64,000 nucleotides of DNA, taken from the NCBI GenBank assembly GCA_017460915.1, contig JAFUAA010000048.1:62001-126000 (forward strand), read 5' to 3'. The notes beneath the pieces are model-generated. The model worked only from the letters and a program-made list of their open reading frames with translations, ran no database searches and was not told the origin of the DNA. Positions 20,992 to 30,270 of this stretch are shown here, one piece after another; the stretch's first letter is position 1; the number at the start of each line of letters is the position of its first letter. A program made the position numbers and the translations under genes. This DNA is from Bacteroidales bacterium (lineage in GTDB: Bacteria > Bacteroidota > Bacteroidia > Bacteroidales > F082).

Positions 20992-22008
20992 TTACAAAAG
21001 ATTTTTCGTCGACAGCAATCCACAGGCGGCATCGATGTCTTGTCCGCGCGAGGCGCGAATGGTGGCGATGATCCCCTTTTCGTTCAACGCGTCTCGGAAC
21101 CAGGTCATCGTGGCCGCATCGGGACTCTTCAGCGGTATGCTCGGCACGCTATGATACCTTATTAAATTAAAGCGGCATCGTGTACTGCCCAGCAGTCGTG
21201 CGATTTCCTTGATGTGGTCCTTGCTCGCATTGAGGTCCTTGAAGATGATGTATTCGAACGAAAGTCGGCGCTGTCCGTGCCAGTCGTGCTGCTTGACGGT
21301 GTGGATGACCTCCTTGATAGGATAAGTCTTCTCCACAGGCATCAGTTTGAGGCGCTCGTCGTGGAATGGACTGTGCATCGAGATGGCGAGGTTGCATTTC
21401 GACTCCTCCAAGAAACGCTTCATGTTGGGGATGAGACCGCAAGTCGAGACGGTGATGCGCGTTGGGCTCCAGCCCAAGGCCCACTCCTCGGTGAGGATGC
21501 TGAGCGAGCGCATCAAGTTGTCGTAGTTGGCCAAAGGCTCGCCCATGCCCATGAAGACGATGTTGGTCAGCGTGTCGAACTCGGGCAGGCTGAGGATCTG
21601 GTTCACGATTTCGGCGACGTTGAGGTTCTTTTGGAAGCCTTGTTTGCCTGTGGCGCAAAAGAGACAGTCCATCTGGCAGCCCACCTGCGTGGAGACGCAC
21701 AAGGTAGCGCGTTCCTTGTCGGGGATGTAAGCTGCCTCGACGAAATGCTCGCCAGCGGGGAAGAGGTATTTCTTCGTGCCGTCTTTCGACACCTGCTCCT
21801 TGACGGGAGCCTTCAGTCCTGTTTCGTAATTTTCTGACAGCAATGCTCTTGCGTTCTTGCTGAGGTTAGTCATGTCCTCGATGTTGGCGCAACGCTTGTT
21901 GTAAAGCCAATCCACAATCTGTTTACCCGTAAACTTGGGCAGCTCCAATGCTTCTACGACCTCCTGAATCTCGGCGGGGGTCTTGCCTAACAGTATCTTT
22001 TTTTCCAT
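20992..22008 (-). CDS. rlmN: Dual-specificity 23S rRNA/tRNA adenine C2-methyltransferase
   Basis: A radical-SAM methyltransferase that methylates A2503 of 23S rRNA and A37 of some tRNAs. The 338-residue protein has the CxxxCxxC iron-sulphur motif (GCQMDCLFCATGKQGF), VFMGMGEPLANYDN, the N-terminal HhH-like region (FTGKQIVDWLYNKR) and the C-terminal methyl-carrying cysteine in RGQDIDAACGLLS. The ATG at 22008 (MEKKILLGKTP) is preferred to an upstream extension that enters the promoter of the divergent gene. Confidence 0.97.
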   Translation of the reverse strand: MEKKILLGKTPAEIQEVVEALELPKFTGKQIVDWLYNKRCANIEDMTNLSKNARALLSENYETGLKAPVKEQVSKDGTKKYLFPAGEHFVEAAYIPDKERATLCVSTQVGCQMDCLFCATGKQGFQKNLNVAEIVNQILSLPEFDTLTNIVFMGMGEPLANYDNLMRSLSILTEEWALGWSPTRITVSTCGLIPNMKRFLEESKCNLAISMHSPFHDERLKLMPVEKTYPIKEVIHTVKQHDWHGQRRLSFEYIIFKDLNASKDHIKEIARLLGSTRCRFNLIRYHSVPSIPLKSPDAATMTWFRDALNEKGIIATIRASRGQDIDAACGLLSTKNLL

Positions 22009-22046
22009 GGCGCAAAAATAGGGAAAATAATTCTGTTTACAGATGC

Positions 22047-22079
22047 TTGACACCAAAAACCAAAAATTCGTACCTTTGC
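22047..22079 (+). promoter_or_regulatory. Promoter of the L,D-transpeptidase gene
   Basis: TTGACA (22047-22052) and TACCTTTGC (22071-22079), 18 nt apart: one of the best -33/-7 pairs in the window. Confidence 0.75.
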
Positions 22080-22100
22080 CGTTCTAATGATGCAAAAACG

Positions 22101-22727
22101 ATGAAAAAAATGGCACATCTATTATTGATTTTGGCGGCGCTGTTCACCATGCCTTCGTGTGGCTCAAACGCGAATAAGCAATCTACTGAGAAAGAAACCA
22201 TCATCGAAGAAGCCCTTCCAGTGGATACTATTGACATCATCCCAGCTGATTCGGCCACTTTTTATTCCGATGTCATCAATAAAAAGAATTGCTTTATCGT
22301 CATTTCGAAACCCGAATATCGCCTTTATGTGTGCGAGGTGGTGGATGCCGATACGGTTCGGCGCGTACACTATCCCGTGTGTGTGGCGCTCAAGAAAGGA
22401 CAAAAGCAAAAGAAAGGCGACATGCGCACGCCCGAGTGTACGGCTACCAATCCGTTCGTTATCACTGAGATTGTGGATGCTTCCAAGTGGTATCATGACT
22501 TCGGTGACGGCCGTGGCTCGATTTTGTCCTATGGCAATTGGTTCATGCGTCTCAAAACACCTGGTTTCACGGGCATCGGCATCCATGGCAGCACCAACAA
22601 CGAGAGTTCTGTGCCAGGCCGTGGCAGCGAGGGTTGCATCCGCCTGCGTAACGATGATTTGGACGATTTGAAGGAGAAATATGCCTTTGTCGGGATGCGG
22701 GTGGTCATCCTTCCCGATGTGGAATAA
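22101..22727 (+). CDS. L,D-transpeptidase (YkuD) lipoprotein
   Basis: A 208-residue protein with signal peptide and lipobox (LAALFTMPSC, Cys at about 20). The YkuD domain follows: FIVISKPEYRLYVCEV, then the catalytic region with HGSTNN and GSEGCIRLRNDD, giving the His and Cys of the HxGx(n)SxGC[IV]R motif. Such enzymes form 3-3 cross-links in peptidoglycan or attach proteins to it. The ATG at 22101 is set by the signal peptide and by the promoter just upstream. Confidence 0.9.
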   Translation: MKKMAHLLLILAALFTMPSCGSNANKQSTEKETIIEEALPVDTIDIIPADSATFYSDVINKKNCFIVISKPEYRLYVCEVVDADTVRRVHYPVCVALKKGQKQKKGDMRTPECTATNPFVITEIVDASKWYHDFGDGRGSILSYGNWFMRLKTPGFTGIGIHGSTNNESSVPGRGSEGCIRLRNDDLDDLKEKYAFVGMRVVILPDVE

Positions 22728-22735
22728 AGTTGCAT

Positions 22736-24343
22736 TTATTCCGCAGGATAGAAAAACTGCCAGTCTTTTTGGTAGATCCAATTGTTGGTTGGGGTGCAAA
22801 CGCTGATGTGTTTGTTGCCCCCCAATTTTTTTAGTTTGGAAAGGATCTCACGCCTCGATTCAAAATGTTTGGTGAATTGCCCGTTTTCTATGACGATGTA
22901 GTCGAAGTCCCAAGTGAAGGCGGTTTTGAGTAGTTCTTCATCGTCGGTCATCACTGTGTAGCCTTTGCGTTTCATCTGGATGAAGGGTCCGTTTTGGGCA
23001 AAGCCGTAGAGACACAGGATCTTGGCGTCACGCGAGATATTGAGCGAGTCCAAAAGCTGGTCGGAGCCCTTATAATTGATGTATGAAATCAGGCCGTCGG
23101 TTTCGCGAGCCCGTCTTTCGGTTTGCGAGGTCTTCGCGTTGACAATCATGATACTGCATATTATTGCAACGACGACACCAGCCAAGCTCCAAGTTCTCTT
23201 GTTCTCAAGTTTTGGCAGGATGTTGAGGGTCAGTGCGATGATGAAGAGAACGGGCAGGAAAAACGTGTCGATGAGGTAATAGTCGTGGAAGGGCAGTTGC
23301 TGCATCATCGCCACGCTGAACAATAGGCAACCGAAGATTTCAATCAGCGGCAGCCACCATAAGGAAAGCGGCTTTTTGGGGTGTGAATCTGTGGTATTTT
23401 CTTCTTTCTTGTTTGATTTCCAAAGAGTTATGACGATTACTGCTAATGCAATGGCCAAAAACAAAACATAATGTAGTTTTTGGAAATACTCAAATGCCCA
23501 CTTGTGGAAGGTGTCGGCGAAGAGTTCCTTGGCGTCTTGCCAGTCCTCAGGCGGGAGCAACTGGTTCAGGAAAATAGTCCCGTAAAGTTCTTGCAAATGC
23601 TTGTTCCACAGCGAGGAAGCAAGAAAAATGCTGAAAGAAAGTACAACGGTCGGCAGTTTGTCGGCCAAAGTGCTTTCCTTGCGGAAAACACGTAGCAGCT
23701 CGAAGCAAAGGATGGCAATCAGTTCGATGGCAAAGGTGGTGCGCATGAGCATGGCCACGGTGAGGGATGCGATGCTGAGGTGGAAGTGTTTTCGAGACTT
23801 GCCGTCGTAATATTTCAAGTAAAGCCACAAGCCAATGATGCCGAAGGCGAAGGAGGGGATGCTGGGCAGGAAACCGTTCAGAAAGTAGGCAAAGACTGGC
23901 GAAGTGAGGGCAATGCTGGTCACCAAGGCCGATTTGATCCAGTCGTTGGTGACGAGGAAGGCGATTTTGAACAGGAAAAAAAGCCCGAGGAATCCCCAAA
24001 GCAGCGTCCAGAGGCGAAACACCCAAGGCGAGGTGGTGCCCAGGATTTTCATCAGCAGGGCAACTATGTATTCATGGATGGGAAAACCGGCAGGGGTGAT
24101 GGTGTTGCTGGAGGCTTCTTGCCACAAGCTGGGGAACTGTTTGTTGTAGATCATCGTTTCGGGATGAAACAGGTCGAAGCCGTTGTTGATGAACCCAAGA
24201 GCAAGAGCGTAATGGTCTTGTTCGGCCCAGGCATGAATGTGCGAGGGGTATTCGTTCATGTATTTCCATTGGATGACGAGTCCCGCCACCACGATGAAAG
24301 CCAGAGCCGCCAAGGAGCCATAAAATTTTTTGTCGTGTTTCAT
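22736..24343 (-). CDS. Multi-pass membrane glycosyltransferase-like protein (GT39/ArnT-like)
   Basis: A 535-residue protein with about ten hydrophobic spans and a soluble C-terminal part. An N-terminal span is followed by a periplasmic loop containing HAWAEQDHYALALGF, comparable to the acidic first loop of PMT/ArnT-type lipid-linked sugar transferases. The C-terminal 100 residues are soluble (CLYGFAQNGPFIQMKRKGYT, YIVIENGQF). It probably transfers a sugar from a polyprenyl carrier, but donor and acceptor are unknown. The ATG at 24343 overlaps the end of the Ig-like lipoprotein gene, implying co-transcription. Confidence 0.7.
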   Translation of the reverse strand: MKHDKKFYGSLAALAFIVVAGLVIQWKYMNEYPSHIHAWAEQDHYALALGFINNGFDLFHPETMIYNKQFPSLWQEASSNTITPAGFPIHEYIVALLMKILGTTSPWVFRLWTLLWGFLGLFFLFKIAFLVTNDWIKSALVTSIALTSPVFAYFLNGFLPSIPSFAFGIIGLWLYLKYYDGKSRKHFHLSIASLTVAMLMRTTFAIELIAILCFELLRVFRKESTLADKLPTVVLSFSIFLASSLWNKHLQELYGTIFLNQLLPPEDWQDAKELFADTFHKWAFEYFQKLHYVLFLAIALAVIVITLWKSNKKEENTTDSHPKKPLSLWWLPLIEIFGCLLFSVAMMQQLPFHDYYLIDTFFLPVLFIIALTLNILPKLENKRTWSLAGVVVAIICSIMIVNAKTSQTERRARETDGLISYINYKGSDQLLDSLNISRDAKILCLYGFAQNGPFIQMKRKGYTVMTDDEELLKTAFTWDFDYIVIENGQFTKHFESRREILSKLKKLGGNKHISVCTPTNNWIYQKDWQFFYPAE

Positions 24344-24347
24344 TTCG

Positions 24348-26162
24348 TTATGGCTTTTTGAGTTCCCACACTTCCTCCAGATCGATGTCCCAGCCAGCCC
24401 TGATTTCAAGCGGGTCTTTATATTCGAGGATGGTTTCTGGCAGGAGACGGTGATGGTAGTTGCCCGTGCTCCATTTACCGTTGCCGTCGGTGTCGAGGAT
24501 GGTGCGGAGCTTGTATTTGGCGGGCGTCAGATAGTCGAACATCACCTCTTGTTTGTTTGTGATGACCTCTTGCCGCAATACTTTTCCGCTTTCGTTGGTG
24601 AGTTGCACAACGACTTGCTTCATGCCTTCGGGTGGCGTGACGGTGATGTAAATGTTGCCGTATTCGTCGTCATTCATGACGTGGAAATCGACCTTGATGG
24701 GTCCATTGGTGCGACCGCGTATGCCGAAAAACACCGAATCGGGAAGTTCGAAGCTGTAACTCGAATCGGCTGAAAACGGAGTGGTGAGCCGATATTCAAA
24801 GCCTTCTTCGTCGACGGGCTCAAAAGCGAGTTTGCCGTAAAAGACGATGGTGTCGCATTTGAAAACGGTCGAGTCGGGCATTTCGTATCGAACGATGGGC
24901 TCAGAGAATTTCAAGATCAAATCTTCTTTTGGGATCAATCCACCGCGCCCAATCAAGTTGTTCGTGACCTTCAGTTTTTCGGGCTCACGGTTGCGTCTTG
25001 CATTTTTCGACTCCTTGAATTTCAGGCTATAGCGCGACGAGTCGTTGATTAAAGTGTCGTATTTCACCTGCACCCAAAGGCTGTCCTTGACATTGGGCGT
25101 GAAATACCACAAAACCGTGTCGTATTCAGCGGAATGCGTTGTAACCAGATTGAATGTATCGGGCAGCATTTCAGGCGTCATGACGACGGCTTCCTTGGCG
25201 GGATGGCGGAACGCGAAGCGCAGCAAGCCTTCCTCGACGAGCTTCTTCTCCAAAAGCACTTGCGTGGAATCCACCTCAGTAAACATTAGTAATGTGAGGT
25301 CGAGGCTGTTTTGGTCATACATTGTCGGCGCCATCGTCTCAAAAGCGAGAGAGTCCTTTGGTTTTGCAATCGTATCAATCGCAATTGTATCCATTTGCAT
25401 CGCCAAACTATCTATCGTCGTCGAATCCAAAGGTTGTGGAGGAGGGGCTGTCCAAGGATAGGAAGCGGGAACCAGCGAGTCCAAAAACGCCACTTCCTCG
25501 TTAGGCAGGTCGAAATAAAGGTTGGAATTGACATCCTTGAGGGCGAAGACCAAATATTCCTTGTTGGCCAAACCATTGAGGTTGAAACGGCCCTCCTTGT
25601 CGGTTTTGGTAATATAGTTAGGAACGGTCGTCAGTGGCAAAGAATCCAGGTTTTCGCGGTCGGCAGCATAAAGCGAGACGTATGCGTTCTCTACGGGTTT
25701 CTTGTCCTCGGCGTTCAGCACTTTTCCGGCAATGGAGAGCGTGTCGATGAAGTCGCCAGTCGAGAAACTATACACATAATCCTTGAACGGGTTGCCTTCA
25801 TGTAAATCCTTGATGGCGTTTCCGAAATCAATGGTATAGGTGGTGTTGGCCGTCAAGATTTCCTTGAACTTGATGACTACGGTCTTGTTTTTCAGTTTGA
25901 TGTCGGGCTTTTCGCTCAACGGCGGTGAAATCAGCACGTTTTGGTTGGCATTTTCGAGGGTGATGTACTCGTTGAAGGTGATTTCCACCTTCTTCCCGAT
26001 GAAGTTGACGCTAAGGTTTTCGGGCACGGCCTCAACGACAACGGGCGGCGTGCTGTCTTTGGGACCGCCTGTGGGCGCCACCGCATTGGCGCACCGCTGG
26101 GCAAGGAAGGCCGTCAGCAGCAGGCCGCTGCACACGATGAGATATTTCAGTTTCCGAATCAC
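24348..26162 (-). CDS. Ig-like (Big_5) domain envelope lipoprotein
   Basis: A 604-residue protein. The signal (LLLTAFLAQRC) ends in a likely lipidated cysteine at residue 24, then PTGGPKDSTPPVV, the usual opening of Bacteroidetes Ig-like Big_5 proteins. The first domain (about residues 35-130) has EITFNEYITLENANQNVLIS and TYTIDFGNAIKDLHEGN; a carboxypeptidase-like beta-sandwich follows (IAGKVLNAEDKKPVENAYVS), and the C-terminus has another (NGKWSTGNYHHRLLPETILE). Probably an outer-membrane surface or periplasmic structural protein; no enzymatic motif. Promoter TATCTTTGC lies at 26174-26166 on the minus strand, 4 nt from the ATG, so the start might lie slightly downstream or the mRNA is nearly leaderless. 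Confidence 0.8.
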   Translation of the reverse strand: MIRKLKYLIVCSGLLLTAFLAQRCANAVAPTGGPKDSTPPVVVEAVPENLSVNFIGKKVEITFNEYITLENANQNVLISPPLSEKPDIKLKNKTVVIKFKEILTANTTYTIDFGNAIKDLHEGNPFKDYVYSFSTGDFIDTLSIAGKVLNAEDKKPVENAYVSLYAADRENLDSLPLTTVPNYITKTDKEGRFNLNGLANKEYLVFALKDVNSNLYFDLPNEEVAFLDSLVPASYPWTAPPPQPLDSTTIDSLAMQMDTIAIDTIAKPKDSLAFETMAPTMYDQNSLDLTLLMFTEVDSTQVLLEKKLVEEGLLRFAFRHPAKEAVVMTPEMLPDTFNLVTTHSAEYDTVLWYFTPNVKDSLWVQVKYDTLINDSSRYSLKFKESKNARRNREPEKLKVTNNLIGRGGLIPKEDLILKFSEPIVRYEMPDSTVFKCDTIVFYGKLAFEPVDEEGFEYRLTTPFSADSSYSFELPDSVFFGIRGRTNGPIKVDFHVMNDDEYGNIYITVTPPEGMKQVVVQLTNESGKVLRQEVITNKQEVMFDYLTPAKYKLRTILDTDGNGKWSTGNYHHRLLPETILEYKDPLEIRAGWDIDLEEVWELKKP

Positions 26163-26210
26163 GGGGCAAAGATAATAATTTGTTGAATACCTAACGTTTG
26201 ATTTGAAATT

Positions 26211-26253
26211 CCCAAGATTTTCAATTGTTTTTTCCCAAGATTTTCAGTTTTTG
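26211..26253. repeat. Left 43-bp direct repeat flanking the DUF4143 gene
   Basis: Two copies of CCCAAGATTTTCA, 23 bp apart, ending in GTTTTTG. It matches 27563-27605 at 42 of 43 positions in the same orientation. The DUF4143 stop codon (26244-26246) lies inside it. Confidence 0.9.
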
Positions 26254-27509
26254 AGATGGTTGATGGGCACGACGAAAATCCCATCTTCCCTCTGATAGAG
26301 TGGGCTTTTTGCGGTCAGAATCATCATGAACGAAGGTGTGGCCTCGTTGCTTTTGGTCTCAATTTTTTTCTTTAGCAGGTTGAGCGTGTTGGCACCTTCT
26401 TCAATCAGTTTTTCACCTCCCAATTTGATTTCCACGGCAGCCCAGCGTCCGTCTTCGAGGTGAACGACGGCATCGCATTCCAAGCCGGCGTTGTCGCGAT
26501 AATGTCGCACTTCTCCATTATACACTGATGCATAGATGCTGAGGTCGCGCACGGCAAAGTCCTCAAAGAAAAGCCCGAAAGACACAAGGTCGTTGATGAG
26601 GTCTTGCGGGAAAATATTCAATGCACGGCACGCTATGGAAGTGTCCACGAAATGCCGTGTTGGGGTGATCCGTATGGAGGTTTTTGAGCGGATGTTAGGA
26701 TTCCAAGCAGCGATGTCCTCGATGATATAGAGGTCGCGCAAAGCCTCCAAATATTCGTCGAAAGTCTTGGTGTCGAGGCTGCGCTCGTTGCTTTGTTTGA
26801 CATCCTCGATGATGGTTTGATAGGAGGCTTCGCTGGCGATGTTTCGGGCGTAGCTTTTCAGAATCATCTTCAGGAGTTCGGGTTTCTTGTTGCGGAATCG
26901 CTCGTTGTCGCTGTCTTCGAAAATAAACAGGCTGTTGTAATAGTTTCGAGTGACGTCCAAGGCCACCGAAGGGTCGGAAATTACGGAAATGGGCCACCCG
27001 CCGCGACAAATCAGATGCGCGACTTCCTCCAAGGAAAACGCCTCGTTTGCATCGAATTTTGACAAGCCTTTGCCATCAAACAAGTCGATGAGCGACACTT
27101 GTCCTGTGGATTCTCCCGATTCGTATAGACTCATAGGGCGCATTTTCACCGTGACGATTCGGCCCGCTCCCGAATGATGGATTTCGCTCTTGTCAACGGG
27201 GGTGGAACTCCCTGTAAGTATGTATTTCCCAAACTGATAGTCGGCATCCAAATCGTCTTTCACTTGGTTCCAAATGTCGGGAACGGTTTGCCACTCGTCA
27301 ATCAGGCGAGGCTTTTCTCCGATTAGGGTTTGCGTCGGATTGAGCCTCGCCAGCCTAATGGCTTGATTGGTGTTCAGTTTGACGAAACTCTTCTGGAAAA
27401 GCATACAAGTGGTGGTCTTGCCGCAGAATTTTGGTCCCGCAACGACCACTGCTCCCGACGATTTCAAGGCTCTTTCGATGTTTTTCTCCGCAAATCGAGT
27501 CAGATACAT
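26244..27509 (-). CDS. DUF4143 AAA ATPase with C-terminal nuclease-like domain
   Basis: A 421-residue protein: AAA-type ATPase (Walker A in VVAGPKFCGKTTTC; RLIDEWQTVPDIWNQVK around the Walker B; sensor ILTGSSTP), helical middle, and C-terminal DUF4143 part with GLECDAVV...AVEIKLG, the spacing of a PD-(D/E)xK nuclease core. Members are widespread and of unproved function. The ATG at 27509 (MYLTRFAEK) is the usual family start. The promoter (TATCTTTGC, 27541-27533) abuts a 43-bp repeat that recurs across the 3' end, so gene and repeats look like one unit. Second family member at 48400-49521. Confidence 0.88.
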   Translation of the reverse strand: MYLTRFAEKNIERALKSSGAVVVAGPKFCGKTTTCMLFQKSFVKLNTNQAIRLARLNPTQTLIGEKPRLIDEWQTVPDIWNQVKDDLDADYQFGKYILTGSSTPVDKSEIHHSGAGRIVTVKMRPMSLYESGESTGQVSLIDLFDGKGLSKFDANEAFSLEEVAHLICRGGWPISVISDPSVALDVTRNYYNSLFIFEDSDNERFRNKKPELLKMILKSYARNIASEASYQTIIEDVKQSNERSLDTKTFDEYLEALRDLYIIEDIAAWNPNIRSKTSIRITPTRHFVDTSIACRALNIFPQDLINDLVSFGLFFEDFAVRDLSIYASVYNGEVRHYRDNAGLECDAVVHLEDGRWAAVEIKLGGEKLIEEGANTLNLLKKKIETKSNEATPSFMMILTAKSPLYQREDGIFVVPINHLKN

Positions 27510-27532
27510 AGGTATTGATTTGGTATTTTGCG

Positions 27533-27541
27533 GCAAAGATA
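27533..27541 (-). promoter_or_regulatory. DUF4143 gene promoter -7 element next to the repeat
   Basis: TATCTTTGC on the minus strand. The expected -33 position falls at or beside the right-hand repeat (27563-27605), so a protein bound to the repeat could control the promoter. Confidence 0.6.
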
Positions 27542-27562
27542 CAACTTTTTCAGAATAAAATC

Positions 27563-27605
27563 CCCAAGATTTTCAATTATTTTTTCCCAAGATTTTCAGT
27601 TTTTG
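27563..27605. repeat. Right 43-bp direct repeat flanking the DUF4143 gene
   Basis: Same two CCCAAGATTTTCA units, 23 bp apart, as the left copy, with one base different (A at 27579 against G at 26227). Confidence 0.9.
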
Positions 27606-27658
27606 TTTTGAAAATAGAAAAAAAGCCCTATCGTTTTCAACATTCCAAACGGATTTCC

Positions 27659-27667
27659 TACCTTTGC
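27659..27667 (+). promoter_or_regulatory. aspS promoter -7 element
   Basis: TACCTTTGC about 36 nt upstream of the aspS ATG; no strong -33 TTG. Confidence 0.6.
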
Positions 27668-27702
27668 AAATTTGAAATTTAAATCTTTAAAGCAGAAATA
27701 CC

Positions 27703-29457
27703 ATGTACAGAACGCATACTTGTGGCGAACTTCGTCTTGCCGACGCCGGCAAGCAAGTCACATTGGCAGGCTGGGTGCAGCGCACCCGCGACAAAGGTGC
27801 CCTCGTTTGGATTGACCTCCGCGACCGTTATGGCATCACCCAACTCTTCTTGGACGGCAGCAGCGACCCGAAACTCTTGGAACAAGCCCGCTCGTTCGGG
27901 CGCGAGTTCGTGATTCGGGCCAAAGGCACCGTCATCGAACGCGAATCGAAGAACCCGAACATGCCGACGGGTGAGATTGAGTTGAAGGTCAGCGAGTTCA
28001 AGCTTCTCAACAGCAGCAAGGTTCCGCCTTTCACCATCGAAGATGTCAGTGACGGCGGCGATGACCTCCGTATGAAATACCGTTATCTGGACATCCGTCG
28101 CAACCCCGTGCGCCAAAACCTCGAACTGCGTCACCGCATGGCTATGCTGGTGCGCAATTATTTGAGCAACCTCAACTTCCTCGAAATCGAGACGCCGATG
28201 CTCATCAAGAGCACGCCCGAGGGCGCCCGCGACTTCGTGGTGCCATCTCGCATGAACCCAGGCGAGTTCTACGCCTTGCCGCAAAGCCCGCAGCAATACA
28301 AGCAACTGCTGATGGTGGCTGGCATGGACCGCTATTTCCAAATCGTGCGTTGCTTCCGCGATGAAGACCTCCGCGCCGATCGTCAGCCGGAGTTCACCCA
28401 AATCGACTGCGAGATGTCGTTTGTGGAACAGGAAGATGTTTTGAACACCTTCGAAGGCTTGGCCAAACACCTCTTCAAGGAGATGAAAGGCCTTGAATTC
28501 GACCAGTTCCCGCGCATGACGTGGCACGACGCGATGAAATACTACGGCTCCGACAAACCCGATATCCGCTTCGGGATGAAGTTCGTGGAACTCAACGATG
28601 TGGTGAAAGGCAAAGGCTTCGGTTTGTTCGACAATGCTGAGTTGGTGGTGGGTATCTGCGCCGAAGGCTGCGCCGAATACACCCGCAAGCAACTCGATGC
28701 GCTCACCGATTTTGTGAAACGTCCGCAAGTGGGCGCTGGCGGCATGGTTTACATCAAATACAATGCTGATGGCACGTTCAAGTCGTCGGTGGACAAGTTC
28801 TACACGCCCGAAGATTTGAAAGTCATCGCCGACAAGTTTGGCGCGAAGCCCGGCGACCTGATGCTCATCCTCTGCGGCGAGGTCATGAAGACACGTGTGC
28901 AACTCAACGCTTTGCGTCTTGAGATGGGCAACCAACTCGGCCTGCGCAAGCCCGACGAATACGCTCCGCTGTGGGTCATCGACTTCCCGCTGCTCGAATG
29001 GGACGAGGAGACGCAACGCTACTACGCCATGCACCACCCCTTCACCGCGCCGAAGCCCGAGGACGAGGCGTTGCTCGACGACCCCACGAAGTGGGGCGAC
29101 ATCCGCGCCAACGCCTACGACATCGTGATGAACGGTGTGGAGGTGGGCGGTGGCTCCATCCGTATCCACGACCGCACCTTGCAGAACAAGATGTTCCACA
29201 CCCTCGGCTTCACCGACGAGAAGGCGCAGGAGCAGTTCGGCTTCCTGATGGGTGCCTTCGAGTATGGCGCACCGCCTCACGCCGGTTTGGCCTTCGGCTT
29301 CGACCGTCTCTGCTCCTTGTTCGGCGGCGCCGACAGCATTCGCGACTTCATCGCCTTCCCGAAGAACAACTCCGGCCGCGATGTGATGAGCGGAAGCCCC
29401 GCCCCGATTGCGCAAGAGCAGTTGGACGAGTTGCAGATTGCTTTGAATTTGAAGTGA
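27703..29457 (+). CDS. aspS: Aspartate--tRNA ligase
   Basis: A cytoplasmic class II synthetase charging tRNA-Asp. The 584-residue protein opens [20 protein letters not shown] (OB-fold anticodon-binding domain), continues with [20 protein letters not shown], motif 2 [18 protein letters not shown], the bacterial GAD insertion (about 280-420), and motif 3 in [15 protein letters not shown]. Full length and intact. No asparagine-making amidotransferase is next to it, so discriminating or non-discriminating behaviour cannot be judged. Confidence 0.98.
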   Translation: MYRTHTCGELRLADAGKQVTLAGWVQRTRDKGALVWIDLRDRYGITQLFLDGSSDPKLLEQARSFGREFVIRAKGTVIERESKNPNMPTGEIELKVSEFKLLNSSKVPPFTIEDVSDGGDDLRMKYRYLDIRRNPVRQNLELRHRMAMLVRNYLSNLNFLEIETPMLIKSTPEGARDFVVPSRMNPGEFYALPQSPQQYKQLLMVAGMDRYFQIVRCFRDEDLRADRQPEFTQIDCEMSFVEQEDVLNTFEGLAKHLFKEMKGLEFDQFPRMTWHDAMKYYGSDKPDIRFGMKFVELNDVVKGKGFGLFDNAELVVGICAEGCAEYTRKQLDALTDFVKRPQVGAGGMVYIKYNADGTFKSSVDKFYTPEDLKVIADKFGAKPGDLMLILCGEVMKTRVQLNALRLEMGNQLGLRKPDEYAPLWVIDFPLLEWDEETQRYYAMHHPFTAPKPEDEALLDDPTKWGDIRANAYDIVMNGVEVGGGSIRIHDRTLQNKMFHTLGFTDEKAQEQFGFLMGAFEYGAPPHAGLAFGFDRLCSLFGGADSIRDFIAFPKNNSGRDVMSGSPAPIAQEQLDELQIALNLK

Positions 29458-29470
29458 TAGTAATTGATTT

Positions 29471-29499
29471 GTAGGGCTGTCATGGTATGGCAGTCCTAC
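29471..29499. repeat. GTAGGGCTGTC-family palindrome after aspS
   Basis: GTAGGGCTGTC (29471-29481) faces GGCAGTCCTAC (29489-29499) across a short loop. It lies 14 bp after the aspS stop and may end transcription. A related copy is embedded in comB at 33335-33385. Confidence 0.75.
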
Positions 29500-29518
29500 A
29501 TTTTCATGGCGAAGCAAA

Positions 29519-30171
29519 CGGCCTGAAAGGCCAATGAGCCATTAGCCTTGGGCAACGCCCATGGCGATAAAAAAACACGAATTCCATAACGCCCTGAAAG
29601 GGCAAAAGCCACAGACCCCATGTCACAATCCCTATGTAAGGTTTATCTGCACATCGTTTTTCACATCAAAACGACCAGTCCTCAGATTCAAGAGGAGGAT
29701 TTGGAACGTCTCCATAGCTATATGGGGCAACTCGTGAACACCACAGGTTGTCAAGTGTTGCGTGTGGGTGGCGTATCTAACCATGTGCATATACTTTGTG
29801 TGCTTTCAAAAACCGAAACCATCGCGCATCTGGTTGAAGAGGTGAAAAGAAACAGCAGTCGATGGATCAAGACCATTGACGATGTATACGAGCATTTTGC
29901 TTGGCAAGGTGGCTATGCCGCGTTTTCGGTCAGCGAGTCGGTGCTGCTTAGGACGTTGGAATACGTCAAGAATCAGAAGCAACATCATGCGAAGCGGAGT
30001 TTTCAAGAGGAATATTTGGAGTTTTTGAAACTCTACAATATCGAATACGATGAACGGTATGTGTTCACGGACTGATGGCAAGGCTTTTGCCCTTTCAGGG
30101 CGACCTTAACATACATTTCCCTTTTACTCAGGGCGTTGCCCTGGTCAATTGGCTTTTGGCCCTTCGGGCCG
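29519..30171. mobile_element. RAYT/REP element 1, symmetrical inverted flanks
   Basis: Three small palindromes stand on each side of the transposase gene in mirror order: GGCCTGAAAGGCC-type (29520-29532 and 30158-30170), TGGGCAACGCCCA-type (29549-29561 and 30130-30142), and a 21-bp block identical in inverted orientation (29590-29610 and 30082-30102, core GCCCTGAAAGGGC). The overall layout is a complete REP-RAYT unit of about 650 bp. Confidence 0.85.
29620..30075 (+). CDS. REP-associated tyrosine transposase (Y1/IS200-like)
   Basis: A 151-residue Y1-type transposase: LCKVYLHIVFHIKTTSPQIQ, the HUH motif in VSNHVHILCVL (about residues 54-64), and the helix around YVKNQKQHHAKRSFQEEYLE near the C-terminus. 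IS200/RAYT proteins nick single-stranded DNA at hairpins through a tyrosine (likely within LRTLEYVKNQ). Unlike true IS200, it lies between REP palindromes rather than subterminal hairpins. It is intact and sits between aspS and a lipoprotein gene. Confidence 0.9.
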   Translation: MSQSLCKVYLHIVFHIKTTSPQIQEEDLERLHSYMGQLVNTTGCQVLRVGGVSNHVHILCVLSKTETIAHLVEEVKRNSSRWIKTIDDVYEHFAWQGGYAAFSVSESVLLRTLEYVKNQKQHHAKRSFQEEYLEFLKLYNIEYDERYVFTD

Positions 30172-30216
30172 TGCATAGAAAAACGACATTTTTGACTTTT
30201 GTATTGCTTTTTTCTC

Positions 30217-30224
30217 TATTTTTG
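30217..30224 (+). promoter_or_regulatory. Promoter of the DUF4919 lipoprotein gene
   Basis: TATTTTTG with TTTGAC (30191-30196) 20 nt upstream, 47 nt before the ATG. Confidence 0.55.
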
Positions 30225-30270
30225 AATCTTAATTCTTTGAATTCTATATCTTGGATTTTCAAATAACCAA

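Noticed and set aside
27679..29517. 612-residue open frame antisense to aspS
   Set aside because: It is a shadow of the aspS codon pattern; aspS has full synthetase motifs, while the antisense product is a low-complexity His/Val/Glu-rich sequence with no signature.
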